Shown here: positions 9,706-21,062 of the stretch, in pieces
Layout: each line of letters opens with the position of its first letter
Numbering within the stretch: the first letter of the stretch is position 1
NCBI GenBank assembly: GCA_031769625.1
Contig: JAUIMM010000519.1
Span: forward strand, 1,793,501-1,857,500
DNA: 64,000 nucleotides
Direction of reading: 5' to 3'
From: Taudactylus pleione
Lineage: Eukaryota; Chordata; Amphibia; Anura; Myobatrachidae
Translations under genes and position numbers: made by a program
The notes under the pieces: model-generated
What the model was told of the DNA's origin: nothing
What the model saw: the letters and a program-made list of their open reading frames with translations, nothing else
The model's database searches: none

Positions 9706-11348
9706 CAGTCAGGTCCATAAATATTGGGACAATTACAGAATTTTCATATTTTGGCCTCTATTCACCACCACAATGGCTTTGAAATGAAACAAACAAGATG
9801 TGCTTTAACTGCAGACTTTCAGATTTAATTTGAGGGTAATTACATCCAAATCAGGTGAACGGTGTAGGAATTACAACGGTTTCTATATGTGCCTCCCACT
9901 TTTTAAGGGGCCAAAAGTAATGGGACAAACTAAACAATCCTAAATCTAACTTTCACTTTTTAATACTTTGTTGCAAATCCTTTGCAGACAATTACAGCCT
10001 GAAGTCTAGAACGCATAGACATCACCAGACACTGGGTCTCATCCCTGGTGATGCTCTGCCAGGCCTCTACTGCAAATGTCTTCAGTTCCTGCTTGTTCTT
10101 GGGGCATTTTCCCTTCAGTTTTGTCTTCATCAAGTGAAATGCATGCTCAATCGGATTCAGGTCAGGGGATTGACTTGGCCATTGCATAACATTCCACTTT
10201 TTAGCCTTACAAAACTCTTTGGTTGCTTTTGCAGTATGCTTCGGGTCATTGTCCATCTGCCCTGTGAAGCGCTGTCCAATGAGTTCTGAAGCATTTGACT
10301 GAATATGAGCATATAAAATTGCCCGAAACACTTCAGAATTCATTCTGCTGCTTTTGCCAGCAGTCACATCATCAAAAATTACAAGGGAACCAGTTCCATT
10401 GGCAGCCATACATGCCCACGCCATGACACTACCACCACCATGCTTCACTGATGAGGTGGTATGTTTTGGATCATGAGCAGTTCCTTTCCTTCTCTTCTCT
10501 TCCCATCACTCTGGTACAAGTTGATCTTTGTCTCATCTGTCAATAGGATGTTGTTCCAGAACTGTAATGGCTTTTTTAGATGTTGTTTGGCAAACTCTAA
10601 TCTGGTCTTCCTGTTTTTGTGGCTCACCAATGGTTTGCATCTTGTGGCGAACCCTCTATATTCACTCTTGTGAAGTCTTCTCTTGATTGTTGACTTTGAC
10701 ACATATACATCTACCTCCTGGAGAGTGTTCTTGATTTGGCCAACTGTTGTGAAGGGGTTTTTTTTCACCAGGGAAATAATACTTCTGTCATCCATCACAG
10801 TTGTTTTCCATGGTCTTTCAGGTCTTTGGTGTTACTGAGCTCTCCGGTAAGTTCTTTCTTCTTAAGAATGTTCCAAACAGTTGATTTGGCCACACCTAAT
10901 GTTTTTGCTATCTCTCTGATGGGTTTGTTTTGATTTTTCAGCCTAATGATGGCTTGCTTCACTGATAGCGACAGCTCTTTGGATCTCATATTGAGAGTTG
11001 ACAGCAACTGAATACAAATGCAAATGTCACACCTAGAATCAACTCCAGACCTTTTACCTGCTTAATTGATAATGAAATATTGAGGGAATAGTCCACACCT
11101 GTCCATGAAATAGCTTTTGAGTTGATAGTCCCAATACTTTTGGCCCATTAAAAAGCAGGAGGCACATATTGAAACTGTTGTAATTCCTACACCGTTCACC
11201 CAATTTGGATGTAATTACCCTCAAATTAAATCTGAAAGTCTGCAGTTAAAGCACATCTTGTTTGTTTCATTTCAAAACCATTGTGGTGGTGAAGAGAGGC
11301 CAAAATCTGAAAATTCTGTCAATGTCCCAATATTTATGGACCTGACTG
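9706..11348 (-). mobile_element. Tc1/mariner element with about 220-bp IR/DR termini
   Basis: The ends are CAGTCAGGTCCATAAATATT and its complement, with TA on both sides (9704-9705, 11349-11350). The inverted repeats run to about 9930 and from about 11126. Each has an outer and an inner direct-repeat copy ending in TGGGACA, the IR/DR arrangement typical of many vertebrate Tc1-like elements. The body carries one transposase gene on the minus strand, now broken. Total length 1643 bp is normal for the group. Confidence 0.95.
9960..11007 (-). pseudogene. Tc1-like transposase, broken in two places
   Basis: Three minus-strand segments (11007-10795, 10798-10445, 10448-9960; 70, 117 and 162 residues) together span the usual length of a Tc1 transposase. 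Segment 1 has the helix-turn-helix DNA-binding part (IREIAKTLGVAKSTVWNIL). Segment 2 holds the second DNA-binding half and the first catalytic Asp in LLTDETKINL. Segment 3 holds the second Asp in QMDNDPKHT and the Glu in SPDLNPIEHAF, 34 residues apart: DD34E. A one-base loss near 10825 breaks frame 1, and a small deletion near 10490, after the DGKRR motif, breaks frame 2. The copy cannot make active transposase, but its ends look mobilisable. Confidence 0.95.
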
Positions 11349-11423
11349 TATATACATCAGGAGAACCCCTATTCATCAGGTCCATCCAAGAGTTGAGAAC
11401 ATTTATTCAGCTGTTTGAACTAA

Positions 11424-11790
11424 GGGGTCTATTTACTAAGCAGTGTTAGGAGACAAAGGGCTCTATTTATTACAATCCGCATTTGTAATGCAGATTGTAG
11501 TGTGATATTACCGACTGAATTCGCATTGCGAATTCAGGCAATATCACAGGGATTTACTACAAATCCCTTGCAGTGACAGAGCTTGCGATAAAGCTCTGTC
11601 CCTGCGAATCCCCTCCGGTGCCTTATCACGGTATTTTCATAAAAAATACTGTGACAAGTGCCCCACGCATGCGCCGACCGGCTGCCGCTGCTACCCCCTC
11701 TGTCACGAAGCCCCGCCCCTGTTGCTAAGCCCCACCCCCCACGATCACGGATAGGTGATAGGGTTGTGAGGTTTTGATTTCCTATCACTT
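11424..11790. mobile_element. Two abutting MITE fragments
   Basis: 11424-11457 is the start (GGGGTCTATTTACTAAGCAG) of the MITE family seen complete at 48248-49843, truncated after about 34 bp. At 11458 a second family begins, GGGCTCTATTTATTACAATC, which recurs at 40377 with shared blocks such as GAATTCGCATTGCGAATT and GCTTGCGATAAAGCTCTGTC. Its right end is not visible here. The first fragment is useful as an uninterrupted reference for the nested site at 48270. Confidence 0.7.
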
Positions 11791-11854
11791 ATGTAATATT
11801 GTTAAAGTGTGGTGATACTTTTTGTGATACCTCTATATTAGGCAGCCTTTATAT

Positions 11855-11995
11855 CATTGTTATTTATTTATTACCAGTTATTTATAAAGCGCACACATTT
11901 TCCGCAGTGCTTTACAGAGAGAATATTTGGCCATTCACATCAGTCCCTGCCCCAGTGGAGCTTACACTCTATATTCCCTATCACATGCACACACC
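11855..11995. repeat. Interspersed repeat fragment, class unclear
   Basis: The segment TTTATAAAGCGC...CCGCAGTGCTTTACAGAGA followed by CCCCAGTGGAGCTTACACTC resembles a dispersed repeat common in vertebrate, especially amphibian, DNA. I cannot name the family with confidence. Confidence 0.45.
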
Positions 11996-12009
11996 TACAC
12001 ACACAGGTT

Positions 12010-12500
12010 ATGTCACTGTGCTTGGGATAGATATAATTATGTAGTGTTGTGATATCACTTTTCTCAGGACAGATAAAATCATGCAGTCTTGTGATATCAC
12101 TGTGCTCAAGAGAGATAATTTTACACAGATTTGTGATGTCACTGTCGTCCAGATAGATCGAATTATATATATTTATGCAGGATATATGTAGTTATACAGT
12201 TATGTGATGTCACTGTGCTCAGGATAGATGTAGTTATACAGTTATGATATGTCACTGTGCTCAGGATAGATGCAGTTATACAGTTATGTGATGTCACTGT
12301 GCTCAGGATAGATGCAGTTATACAGTTATGTGATGTCACTGTGATCAGGAATGATGCAGTTATACAGTTATGTGATGTCACTGGGCTCAGGATAGATGTA
12401 GTTATACAGTTATGTGATGTCACTGTGCTCATGATAGATGTAGTTATACAGTTATGAGATGTCACTGTGCTCAGGATAGATGCAGTTATACAGTTATGAG
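12010..12500. repeat. 42-bp satellite, left edge, diverged
   Basis: From about 12,010 the motif TGTCACTGTGCT...GGATAGAT appears at irregular 40-46 bp intervals with many changes (ATAATTATG, TTGTGATATCAC). Regular units begin at about 12,180. The gradient from diverged edge to uniform interior is repeated at the other side of the domain (35,490-36,185). Confidence 0.9.
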
Positions 12501-12792
12501 CATACTTGCCAACTCTCCCTCATTGTCAGGGAGACTCCCAGAAATAGTAGTAATTTCCCTCTCCCTGAAGAGTCTAGCAATCTCACTGATTACACCTTAC
12601 TCCCATTGTGAAGCTGTCATATTTAAAAAAACAGAGATATATACATTCAAATGGGCTCATTAGTATAATTTCACTGCATTGGTTATAAGGCACAATGATC
12701 CCTATGGTTATAAGGCACAATGATCCCTATGGCTACATGCATTTTCTGAAAAGTATAAGAGTGTTTCCATCAACAAATACATCTTACTAACT
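12501..12792. mobile_element. 292-bp insertion in the satellite
   Basis: The unit is interrupted between two copies of GTTATGAG (12493-12500 and 12793-12800), so an 8-bp duplication flanks it. The left end, CATACTTGCC, matches the MITE ends at 24427/24790. The right end does not form a TIR, so it may be truncated or another family. It contains a direct repeat of TTATAAGGCACAATGATCCC. Confidence 0.75.
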
Positions 12793-15700
12793 GTTATGAG
12801 ATGTCACTGGGCTCAGGATAGATGTAGTTATACAGTTATGTGATGTCACTGTGCTCAGGATAGATGTAGTTATACAGTTATGAGATGTCACTGTGCTCAG
12901 GATAGATGTCGTTAAACAGTTATGAGATGTCACTGTGCTCAGGATAGATGTAGTAATACAGTTATGTGATGTCACTGTGCTCAGGATAGATGTCATTATA
13001 CAGTTATGAGATGTCACTGATCAGGAATGATGCAGTTATACAGTTATGTGATATCACTGTGCTCAGGATAGATGTCATTATACAGTTATGAGATGTCACT
13101 GTGATCAGGAATGATGCAGTTATACAGTTATGTGATGTTACTGAGCTCAGGATAGATGTAGTTATACAGTTATGTGATGTCACTGTGCTCAGGATAGATG
13201 TCATTATACAGTTATGAGATGTCACTGATCAGGAATGATGCAGTTATACAGTTATGTGATGTCACTGTGCTCAGGATAGATGTCATTATACAGTTATGAG
13301 ATGTCACTGTGATCAGGAATGATGCAGTTATACAGTTATGAGATGTCACTGTGCTCAGGATAGATGCAGATATACAGTTATGAGATGTCACTGTGCTCAG
13401 GATAGATGTCGTTATACAGTAATGAGATGTCACTGTGCTCAGGATAGATGTAGTAATACAGTTATGTGATGTCACTGTGATCAGGAATGATGCAGTTATA
13501 CAGTTATGTGATGTTACTGAGCTCAGGATAGATGTAGTAATACAGTTATGTGATGTCACTGTGATCAGGAATGATGCAGTTATACATTTATGATATGTCA
13601 CTGTGCTCAGGATAGATGTAGTATTACAGTTATGAGATGTCAATGTGATCAGGAATGATGCAATTATACAGTAATGATATGTCACTGTGCTCAGGATAGA
13701 TTTAGTTATACAGTTACGAGATGTCACTGTGCTCAGGATAGATTTAGTTATACAATTATGAGATGTCACTGTGCTCATGATAGATGCAGTTATACAGTTA
13801 TGTGATGTCACTGAGCTCAGGATAGATGTAGTTATACAGTTATGAGATGTCACTGTGCTCAGGATACATGTAGTTATACAGTTATGTGATGTCACTGTGC
13901 TAAGGATAGATGTAGTTATACAGTTATGAGATGTCACTGTGATCAGGTTAGATGCAGTTATACAGCTAAGATATGTCACTGTGCTCAGGATGGATGTAGT
14001 TACACAGTTATGTGATGTCACTATGCTCGGGAAAGATGTAGTTATACAGTTATGTGATGTCACTGTGCACAGGATAGATGTCGTTATACAGTTATGAGAT
14101 GTTACTGTGCGCAGAATAAATGTCGTTATACAGTTATGAGATGTCACTGTGCTCAGGATAGATGCAGTTATACAGTTATGAGATGTCACTGTGCTCAGGA
14201 TAGATGTAGATATGTAGTTATGAGATGTCACTGAGCTCAGGAAAGATGTAGTTAGAAAGTTAGGTGATGTCACTGTGCTCAGGATAGATGTCGTTATACA
14301 GTTATGTGATGTCACTGTGCTCAGGATAGATGTCGTTATACAGTTATGTCATGTCACTATGATCAGGAATGATGCAGTTATAGAGTTATGATATGTCACT
14401 GTGCTCAGTATAGAGGTAGTTATACAGTTATGAGATGTCACTGTGATCAGGAATGATGCAATTATACAGTTATGATATGTCACTGTGCTCATGATAGATG
14501 TAGTTATATAGTTATGTGATGTCACTGTGCTCAGGATAGATGTCATTATACAGTTATGAGATGTCACTGTGATCAGGAATGATGCAGTTATACAGTTATG
14601 TGATGTTACTGTGCTCAGGATAGATAGATGTCATTATACAGTTATGAGATGTCACTGTGATCAAGAATGATGCAGTTATACAGTTATGAGATGTCACTGT
14701 GCTTAGGATAGATGCAGTTATACAGCTATTAGATGTCACTGTGATCAGGAATGATGCAGTTATATAGTTATGATATGTCACTGTGCTCAGGATAGATGCA
14801 GTTATACAGTTATGAGATGTCACTGTGCTCTGGATAGATGCAGTTATACAGCTATGATATGTCACTGTGCTCAAGATGGATGTAGTTACACAGTTATGTG
14901 ATGTCACTGTGCTCGGGAAAGATGTAGTTATACAGTTATGTGATGTCACTGTGCACAGGATAGATGTCGTTATGCAGTTATGAGATGTTACTGTGCGCAG
15001 AATAAATGTCGTTATACAGTTATGAGATGTCACTGTGCTCAGGATAGATGCAGTTATACAGTTATGAGATGTCACTGTGCTCAGGAAAGATGCAGTTATA
15101 CAGTAATGATATGTCACTGTGCTCAGGATAGATGTAGTTAAACAGTTAGGAGATGTAACTGTGATCAGGATTGTTGCAGTTATACAGTTATGATATGTCA
15201 CTGTGCTCAGGAAAGATGCAGTTATACAGTAGTGATATGTCACTGTGCTCAGGATAGATGTGAATACACAGTAATGTGATGTCACTGTGCTCGGGATAGA
15301 TGTAGTTATACTGTTATGTGATGTCACTGTGCTCAGGATAGATGTCATTATACAGTTATGAGATGTCACTGTGATCAGGAATGATGTAGTTCTGTTATAC
15401 AGTTATGATATGTCACTGTGTTCAGGATAGATGTAGTTACACAGTTATGTGATGTCACTGTGATCAGGAATGATGCAGTTATACAGTAATGATATGTCAC
15501 TGTGCTCAGGATAGATGTGGTTACACAGTTATGTGATGTCCCTGTGCTCAGGATAGATGTGGTTACACAGTTATGTGATGTCCCTGTGCTCAGGATAGAT
15601 GTCGTTATACAGTTATGAGACGTTACTATGCTCAGAATAGATGTCGTTATACAGTTATGAGATGTCACTGTGCTCAGGATAGATGCAGTTATACAGTTGT

Positions 15701-18153
15701 GAGATGTCACTGTGCTCAGGATAGATGAAGTAATGCAGTTATGAGATGTCACTGTGCTCAAGAAAGATGTAGATATACAGTTATGTGATGTCACTGTGCT
15801 CAGGATAGATATCGTTTTTACAGTTATGAGATGTCACTGTGCTCAGGATAGATGTAGTTATACAGTTGTCATGTCACTGTGCTCAGGATAGATGTAGTAA
15901 TACAGTTATATGATGTCACTGTGCTCAGGATAAATGTAGTTATACACTTATGAGATGTCACTGTGATCAGGAATGATGCAGTTATATAGTTATGAGATGT
16001 CACTGTGCTCAGGATAGATGTAGTTAATCAGTTATACGGTTATGAGATGTCACTGTGCTCTGGATAGATGTAGATATACAGTTATGAGATGTCACTGTGA
16101 TCAGGAATGATGCAGTTATACAGTTATGAGATGTCACTGTACTCAGGATAGATGTAGTTATGCAGTTATGAATTGTCACTGTGATCAGGAATGGTGCAGT
16201 TATACAGTTATGAGATGTCACTGTACTCAGGATAGATGTAGTTATGCAGTTATGAATTGTCACTGTGATCAGGAATGGTGCAGTTATACAGTTATGATAT
16301 GTCACAGTGCTCAGGATTGATGTCGTTATACAGTTATGAGATGTCACTGTGCTCAGGATAGATGCAGATATACTGTTATGTGATGTCACTATGCTTAGGA
16401 TAGATGTCATTATACAGTTATGAGATGTCACTGTGATCAGGAATGATGCAGTTATACAGTTATGATATGTCACTGTGCTCAGGATAGATGTATTTATACA
16501 GTTATGTGATGTCACTGTGCTCAGGATAGATGTAGTTATACAGTTATGTGATGTCACTGTGATCAGGAATGATGCAGTGTTACAGTTAGGATATGTCACT
16601 GTGCTCAGGATAGATGCAGTTATACAGCTATGAGATATCACTGTGCTCAGGATAGATGCAGTTATTCAGTTATGTGATGTCACTGTGCTCAGGATAGATG
16701 TCATTATACAGTTATGAGATGTCACTGATCAGGAATAATGCAGTTATACATTTATGTGGTGTCACTGTGCTCAGGATAGATGTCATTATACAGTTATGAG
16801 ATGTCACTGTAATCAGGAATGATGCAGTTATACAGTTATGAGATGTCACTGTGCTCAAGATAGATGTAGTTATACAGTTATGTGATGTCACTGTGATCAG
16901 GAATGATGCAGTTATACAGATATGAGATGTCACTGTGCTCACGATAGATGTAGTTATACTGTTATGTGATGTCACTGTGCTCAGGAGAGATGTAGTTATA
17001 CAGTTACAAGATGTCACTGTGCTCAGGATAGATGTAGTTATACAGTTATGAGATGTCACTGTAATCAGGAATGATGCAATTATAAAGTTATGATATGTCA
17101 CTGTGCTCTGGATAGATGCAGTAATACAGTTATGTGATGTCATTGTGCTCAAGATAGATGTAGTTATACAGTTATGAGATGTCACTGTGATCAGGAATGA
17201 TGCAGTTATACAGTTATAAGATGTCACTGTGCTCAGGATAGATGTAGTTACACAGTTATGTGATGTCACTGTGATCAGGAATGATGCAGTTATACAGTTA
17301 TGTGATGTCACTGTGCTCAGGATAGATGTAGTAATACAGTTATGTGATGTCACTGTACTCAGGATAGATGTAGTTATACAGTTGTGAGATGTTACTGTGA
17401 TCAGGATTGATGCAGTTATACAGTTATGATATGTCACTGTGGTCTGGATAGACGCAGTTATACAGTGATGAGATGTCACTGTGCTCAGGATAGATGCAGT
17501 TATACAGTTATGTAATGTCACTGTGATCAGGATAGATGTCATTATACAGTTATGAGATGTCACTGTAATCAGGAGTAATGCAGTTATACAGTTATGTGAT
17601 GTTACTGTGCTCAGGATAGATGCAGTTAATTAGTTATACAGTTATGAGATGTCACTGTGATCAGGAATGATGCAGTTATACAGTTATGAGATGTCTGTGC
17701 TCAGGATAGATGCAGTTATTCTGTTATGAGATGTCACTGTGCTCAGGATAGATGTAGTTATACAGATATGTGATGTCACTGTGCTCAGGCTATATGTAGT
17801 TATCCAGTTATGTGATGTCACTGTGCTCAGGAAAGATGCAGTTGTACAGTTATGAGATGTCACTGTGCTCAAGATAGATGTAGATATACAGTTATGAGAT
17901 GTCACTGTGATCAGGAATGATGCAGTTATACAGTTATGATATGTCACTGTGCTCAGGATAGATGCAGTTATACAGTTATGAGATGTCACTGTGCTCAGGA
18001 TAGATGTAGTTACACAGTTATGTGATGTCACTGTGCTCAGAATAGATGTAGTTATACAATTATGTGATGTCACTGTGCTCAGGATAGATGTCGTTACACA
18101 GTTATGAGATGTCACTGTGCTCAGGATAGATGTCGTTATACAGTTATAAGATG
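12793..18153. repeat. 42-bp satellite array, main block
   Basis: About 127 units of 42 bp, close to TTATACAGTTATGTGATGTC followed by ACTGTGCTCAGGATAGATGTAG. Two subtypes alternate: CTGTGCTCAGGATAGATG and CTGTGATCAGGAATGATGCAG. Because 42 is 14 codons, all frames stay open for long stretches, which gives repetitive ORFs up to 367 codons. These change frame at indels, have no unique sequence, and are not genes. A block at about 13,965-14,200 recurs at 14,851-15,086 (offset 886 bp), showing higher-order duplication. Confidence 0.97.
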
Positions 18154-18758
18154 TGTGACATAGTTAGGTTAGGGGGTCCCTCTCCTGGGTAGAGGACTCC
18201 TTCCTTTCACACACAGCAGCTGGGAAACAGTACACCAGACTGGATGCAAGTACAAGCTGGTTGGCGCCAGTCTTTATTGTACAATATCAGAAACAACATA
18301 AAGAAAACATAAACATAAATCCTAGCCCTGTCGGGGCACTAACTTCACAGGTAGTTCCCTCACTACCAGAACCTGGCAGGGCCTAATGCCCTCACCAGCA
18401 ACAAAAGCACAGCACAACACTCACGGATAGGTTTTCAAGTGTCTCTGAGCAAACTCCCTGTCTGCTCTCCCAGGTGAGACAATCAGCCCTAAACACACTA
18501 GGCTTATATTGGCCACTCTCAGGTGGAAACCCTAACAAGCCTGTCACTAGGCTAAGAGAACCAAAACCTTGAGTGGCCGTGGGTGGAGCCCTCCCTCTCC
18601 TCTCACCCACAACCCCCAGGTCCCAAACCGGCTTTTCAAAAAGCCAAAACTCAAGCCTCCTACACTGCAGACTTTCTCCTGGGGGTTTAAAACACATAAG
18701 ACAGGAATCTGGGACAAATGTACCTGCCACAGACCACTTTACCAATGATCCTATCACA
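18154..18758 (-). repeat. 3' LTR of the Gmr1-like element
   Basis: 605 bp, same length as the other LTR, with TG...CA ends. Read on the minus strand it includes GGCCAATATAAGCC, a possible CAAT/TATA-type core promoter. Differences from the 5' LTR are scattered substitutions only, with no indels noticed. Confidence 0.95.
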
Positions 18759-19709
18759 TATCCCCCCCCTTTGTTTCGACCTGTGGGGCGGAACAACTGA
18801 AGCCCCCAAACAATGAACGCATGACAACGCGTCAGCATTGGCCAGCTGGCTTCCTGGCCTGTGTTCAACTGAAAATTTAAAAGTTTGTAACGCCAAGAAC
18901 CATCTCGTAATTCTCGCATTACTGTCCTTATTTTCAGACATCCACTTCAGAGGGGCATGGTCAGTAATCAATTTGAACTTTCTTCCGACCAAGTAGTACC
19001 TGAGAGCCTCTAACGCCCACTTTATGGCCAACGCCTCCTTCTCCACTGTGGCATAGTTTCTCTCATGTACATTCAACTTTCTGCTAAGATAGAAAATAGG
19101 GTGTTCCTCACCCTCCTTGTTCTGGGACAGGACCGCTCCTATACCTACTTCTGATGCATCGGTTTGTACTATGAATTCCCTTTCAAAATTATGAGTCATC
19201 AGGACTGGTTGGGAACACAACGCTACTTTCAACTCCTGAAAAGCTTTCTCTGCCTCAGGACTCCATTCTACCATGACTTTTTGTTTGCCTTTAGTCAGGT
19301 CAGTCAGTGGGACTGCCATGGTGGCAAAGTTGGGTATAAACCTCCTGTAGTACCCCGTAATTCCCAAGAAGGCTCTCACCTGCTTCTTATTCAGAGGCCG
19401 TGGCCAGTTTTGTATGGCATCAACTTTATTGAGCTGAGGCTTTATCAGGCCTCTGCCAATGGTGTATCCCAGATATTTTACTTCCTCCATGCCTAGACAA
19501 CACTTCTTTGGGTTGGCTGTCAAACCTGCCTTACAGATGGAGTCCAACACTGCTTGTACCCTGGGTAAGTGAGACTGCCACTCAGGACTATGAACGACCA
19601 CGTCATCCAGATAAGCAGCCGCATACCGTCTATGGGGCCTTAGAATCCTGTCCATCATTATTTGGAAGGTAGCAGGTGCCCCATGTAGCCCGAAGGGCAA
19701 CATCTTGTA
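18687..19709 (-). pseudogene. Pol segment 3: reverse transcriptase C-terminal half and RNase H
   Basis: The frame is continuous with the upstream segment and separated only by the TAG codon at 19710-19712. It starts with the RT palm block LPFGLHGAPATFQ, then the catalytic YLDD (residues 31-34 counted from the Met at 19703), NPKKC and LGYTIGRGLI. RNase H follows with VQTDASEVGIGAVL, the EKEALAIKWAL helix and TDHAPLKW. The frame runs past the polypurine tract and stops inside the 3' LTR. These are standard Ty3/gypsy-type sequences. No integrase follows, because it lies upstream. Without readthrough of the stop this part would not be made. Confidence 0.93.
18759..18775 (-). other. Polypurine tract
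   Basis: On the minus strand AAAGGGGGGGGATA directly precedes the 3' LTR, the expected primer site for plus-strand DNA synthesis. Confidence 0.85.
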
Positions 19710-21062
19710 CTAAAACAAGCCCTCTGGCGCTGAAAAAGCTGTCTTTTGTTTGGCGCTTTCGGTTAACGGTACTTGCCAATACCCTTTGGTTAGGTCAAGA
19801 GTGGTTAAATACCTTGCCGTCCCTAGTCTCTCAATCAGCTCATCCACTCTTGGCATTGGGTAGGCATCGAATTTTGAAACACTGTTCAACTTTCGGAAGT
19901 CATTGCAGAAACGCACACTCCCATTGGGTTTTGGAATCAACACAATGGGACTTGACCATTCACTATGTGATTCTTCAATAACCCCTAACTCTAGCATATT
20001 TTTAATTTCTTTCGACACCGATTCTATTTGTGCTTCTGGTAACCTATAGGGCTTTAGATTAACTTTAACCCCTGGGTCAGTGATGATGTCATGTTTAATG
20101 ACCGAGGTTTTCCAAGGTACGTCAGAGAACAGCACCCTATTTCTAATCAGAAACTCCTTGACCTCTTGTTGTTGAATTGCCGACAGGGTTTTTGCCACTG
20201 TCACTTCGGGAACTAAGGGCCCTGGATTTACTGGAGGGACTCGGTCGGCCGACAGTACCGTTCTATCTTTCCAGGGCTTTAACAGATTTATATGGTATAT
20301 CTGTTCCGGCTTTCTTTTCCCCGGCTGGTAAACTTTGTAATTTACCTGCCCCACTCTTTCTAAGATTTCAAAGGGCCCTTGCCATTTAGCCAAAAGTTTA
20401 TTTTCCACAGTGGGAACCAATACTAACACTCTGTCCCCAGGAGCAAAGCTGCGTAACCGAGCATTGCGGTTGTATACCCTCTGCTGTGCCTGTTGAGTCT
20501 GTTCCAGGTGCTCTCTCACTATCGGCACTACCGCAGCAATTCTCTCCTGCATTTGAGAAACATACTCAATCACCGTTTTGTAAGGACTAGACTGCCCCTC
20601 CCATGTCTCTTTGGCAATGTCTAGTAACCCCCTTGGGTGTCTCCCATACAACAAGTCGAAGGGTGAAAACCCGGTGGAGGACTGGGGAACTTCTCTTATG
20701 GCCAACAATAAATACGGCAATAAGTAATCCCAATCCCTACCATCCTTGTTGACCACTTTCCTAAGCATGTGTTTTAACGTCTTGTTAAACCTCTCGACCA
20801 GCCCATCGGTTTGGGGGTGATAAACCGAAGTTCTTAACTGTTCGATTTTGAACAGGTGGCATAACTCTTTCATGACTTTTGACATAAACGGTGTACCCTG
20901 GTCAGTTAGTATCTCCTTGGGTATACTCAGCCTGCTAAAGACATGAACTAGCTCTCTGGCAATGGTCTTGGTTAACGTATTGCGCAACGGGATCGCTTCC
21001 GGGTACCTGGTAGCGCAATCCATTATGACCAGAATATACTGGTGTCCCCTGGCAGACTTCAT
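19710..21062 (-). pseudogene. Pol segment 2: integrase core, GPY/F-like module, RT N-terminal half
   Basis: 450 residues plus stop. The integrase core carries D15 in VIMDCATRYPEA, D54 in LTDQGTPF and E90 in HPQTDGLVERFN (35 residues between D54 and E90). Next come a typical DLLYGRHPRG block and a C-terminal GPY/F-like stretch (KWQGPFEILERVGQVNYKVY, INLLKPW). Only then does RT begin: SPIVLIPKPNGSVRFCNDFR, then the first catalytic Asp in TTLDLTKGYWQ. The frame ends in an in-frame TAG at 19710-19712, in the middle of RT. Upstream it is out of frame with segment 1, apparently by a single-base change at about 21,063. The INT-RT order is seen directly within one open frame. Confidence 0.94.

Noticed and set aside
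13212..14315. 367-codon ORF of repeating TSHNCITTSILSTV (also 24769-25872 and others)
   Set aside because: Direct product of a 42-bp satellite divisible by three; frames shift at every indel, there is no unique sequence, and the opposite strand is equally open.
12793..18153. CRISPR array in the 42-bp repeats
   Set aside because: Units adjoin without spacers and vary along their whole length: a satellite.
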